Source: Candidatus Thalassarchaeaceae archaeon
Lineage (GTDB): Archaea > Thermoplasmatota > Poseidoniia > Poseidoniales > Thalassarchaeaceae
DNA length: 13,838 nucleotides
Assembly (NCBI GenBank): GCA_030747885.1
Contig: JASLJW010000131.1
Span: forward strand, 1-13,838
Reading direction: 5' to 3'
Positions 13,558 to 13,838 of the stretch are shown in pieces. The position numbers and the translations under genes are program-made. Under the pieces are notes generated by a model, which saw only the letters and a list, made by a program, of their open reading frames with translations, was not told where the DNA came from and ran no database searches. Positions within the stretch are counted from its first letter, which is position 1, and every line of letters starts with the position of its first letter.

Positions 13558-13838
13558 ATGGCTCGCCCAATGGGTCGGATTGTCGCATTTGCCCCGGAAA
13601 TAGGAGGTATAGATGGACCAGTGGGAAAAATTGCTAGAAAAATCGAAGAATTGGGCAATGATGTTTGGTGGATTAATAGAAATGGATTCGATCAACCCCT
13701 TAACAAAGTAGAACAAGAAACTGTTGCAAAAATAGAGAGGGGCGCGTTTGAATGGAGGAAATTATTGAGTGGTGCAAGATGGTTGATTACTGCGGGACCT
13801 ACATTAATTTCAGGCGAAGATGAACAGGCAGTATGGTC
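13558..13838 (+). CDS. Partial gene, unidentified; N-terminus resembles a GT-B glycosyltransferase fold
   Basis: The frame is open from the ATG at 13558 to the edge (93 complete codons), so only the N-terminus is visible. An early strand R-I-V-A-F-A-P is followed by G-G-I-D-G-P-V-G-K-I-A-R-K-I-E-E-L-G and a second strand D-V-W-W-I. This spacing recalls the N-terminal Rossmann half of GT-B glycosyltransferases (strand, G-G, helix ending in L-x-x-x-G-H-x-V), but other Rossmann folds would look similar, and the usual His is Asn. A second strand-like stretch W-L-I-T-A-G-P occurs near residue 75-81. An in-frame ATG at 13570 is an alternative start. No ribosome binding site is seen for either. The gene follows pelA by 34 bp and may share its transcript. 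Confidence 0.6.
   Translation, partial: MARPMGRIVAFAPEIGGIDGPVGKIARKIEELGNDVWWINRNGFDQPLNKVEQETVAKIERGAFEWRKLLSGARWLITAGPTLISGEDEQAVW

Noticed and set aside
12743..13588. 281-codon open frame on the minus strand across pelA
   Set aside because: Antisense shadow of a complete, conserved Pelota gene; no recognisable protein motifs.
13603..13711. GGAGGT followed 4 nt later by an ATG at 13613, giving a frame of about 32 codons
   Set aside because: A good ribosome-binding-like match, but the frame is short and lies inside the longer open frame with Rossmann-like pattern; the match falls on its G-G codons.
1..13838. CRISPR array, insertion sequence, toxin-antitoxin or phage-defence locus
   Set aside because: No regularly spaced repeats, transposase motifs, terminal inverted repeats with target duplications or defence-type proteins were seen on either strand.

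Overview
The window looks like a chromosomal segment of a euryarchaeon, most likely a marine planktonic lineage of the Poseidoniia/Thalassarchaea type (Marine Group II/III). The evidence is archaeal information-processing genes (replication factor C small subunit, GatD, Pelota/Dom34), an elongator tRNA-Met interrupted at position 37/38 by an intron with a bulge-helix-bulge motif and with an encoded CCA end, and bacterial-type metabolic genes (formate-tetrahydrofolate ligase, acyl-CoA carboxylase carboxyltransferase, shikimate dehydrogenase) in the same tight gene layout. The lineage is an inference; no rRNA is present.

Layout. Positions 1-4419 (minus strand) hold the first 1473 codons of a very large secreted or surface protein that runs off the left edge. 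It has a signal peptide and then four complete modules plus the start of a fifth, each pairing a DNRLRE-like beta-sandwich domain with a fibronectin-III-like domain. A 130-bp divergent spacer with two related palindromes and a shared AT-rich promoter candidate separates it from rfcS (4550-5509, plus). rfcS overlaps by 4 bp, tail to tail, with a gene for a three-segment membrane protein of unknown function (5506-6405, minus). The intron-containing tRNA-Met (6497-6621) and gatD (6670-8037) follow on the plus strand. An 84-bp AT-rich spacer with a 30-bp near-perfect palindrome leads to the acyl-CoA carboxylase beta subunit (8122-9678, plus). That gene ends 2 bp from the end of convergent aroE (9681-10667, minus). 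Divergent from aroE is a plus-strand cluster: fhs (10741-12450), pelA (12462-13523, 11 bp downstream with its own ribosome binding site) and the start of an unidentified gene (13558 to the right edge).

How they fit together. Most of the window is housekeeping: clamp loading at the replication fork, tRNA-dependent glutamine formation, decoding of Met, ribosome rescue, one-carbon activation, aromatic amino acid synthesis and acyl-CoA carboxylation. They do not form one pathway. The part with most room for new biology is the modular surface protein. Secondary points are the substrate-pocket residues of the carboxyltransferase, the enlarged N-terminal half of AroE, and two minus-strand genes whose Shine-Dalgarno sequences lie inside small hairpins. 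I did not find a defence system, CRISPR array, transposon or other evident mobile system.
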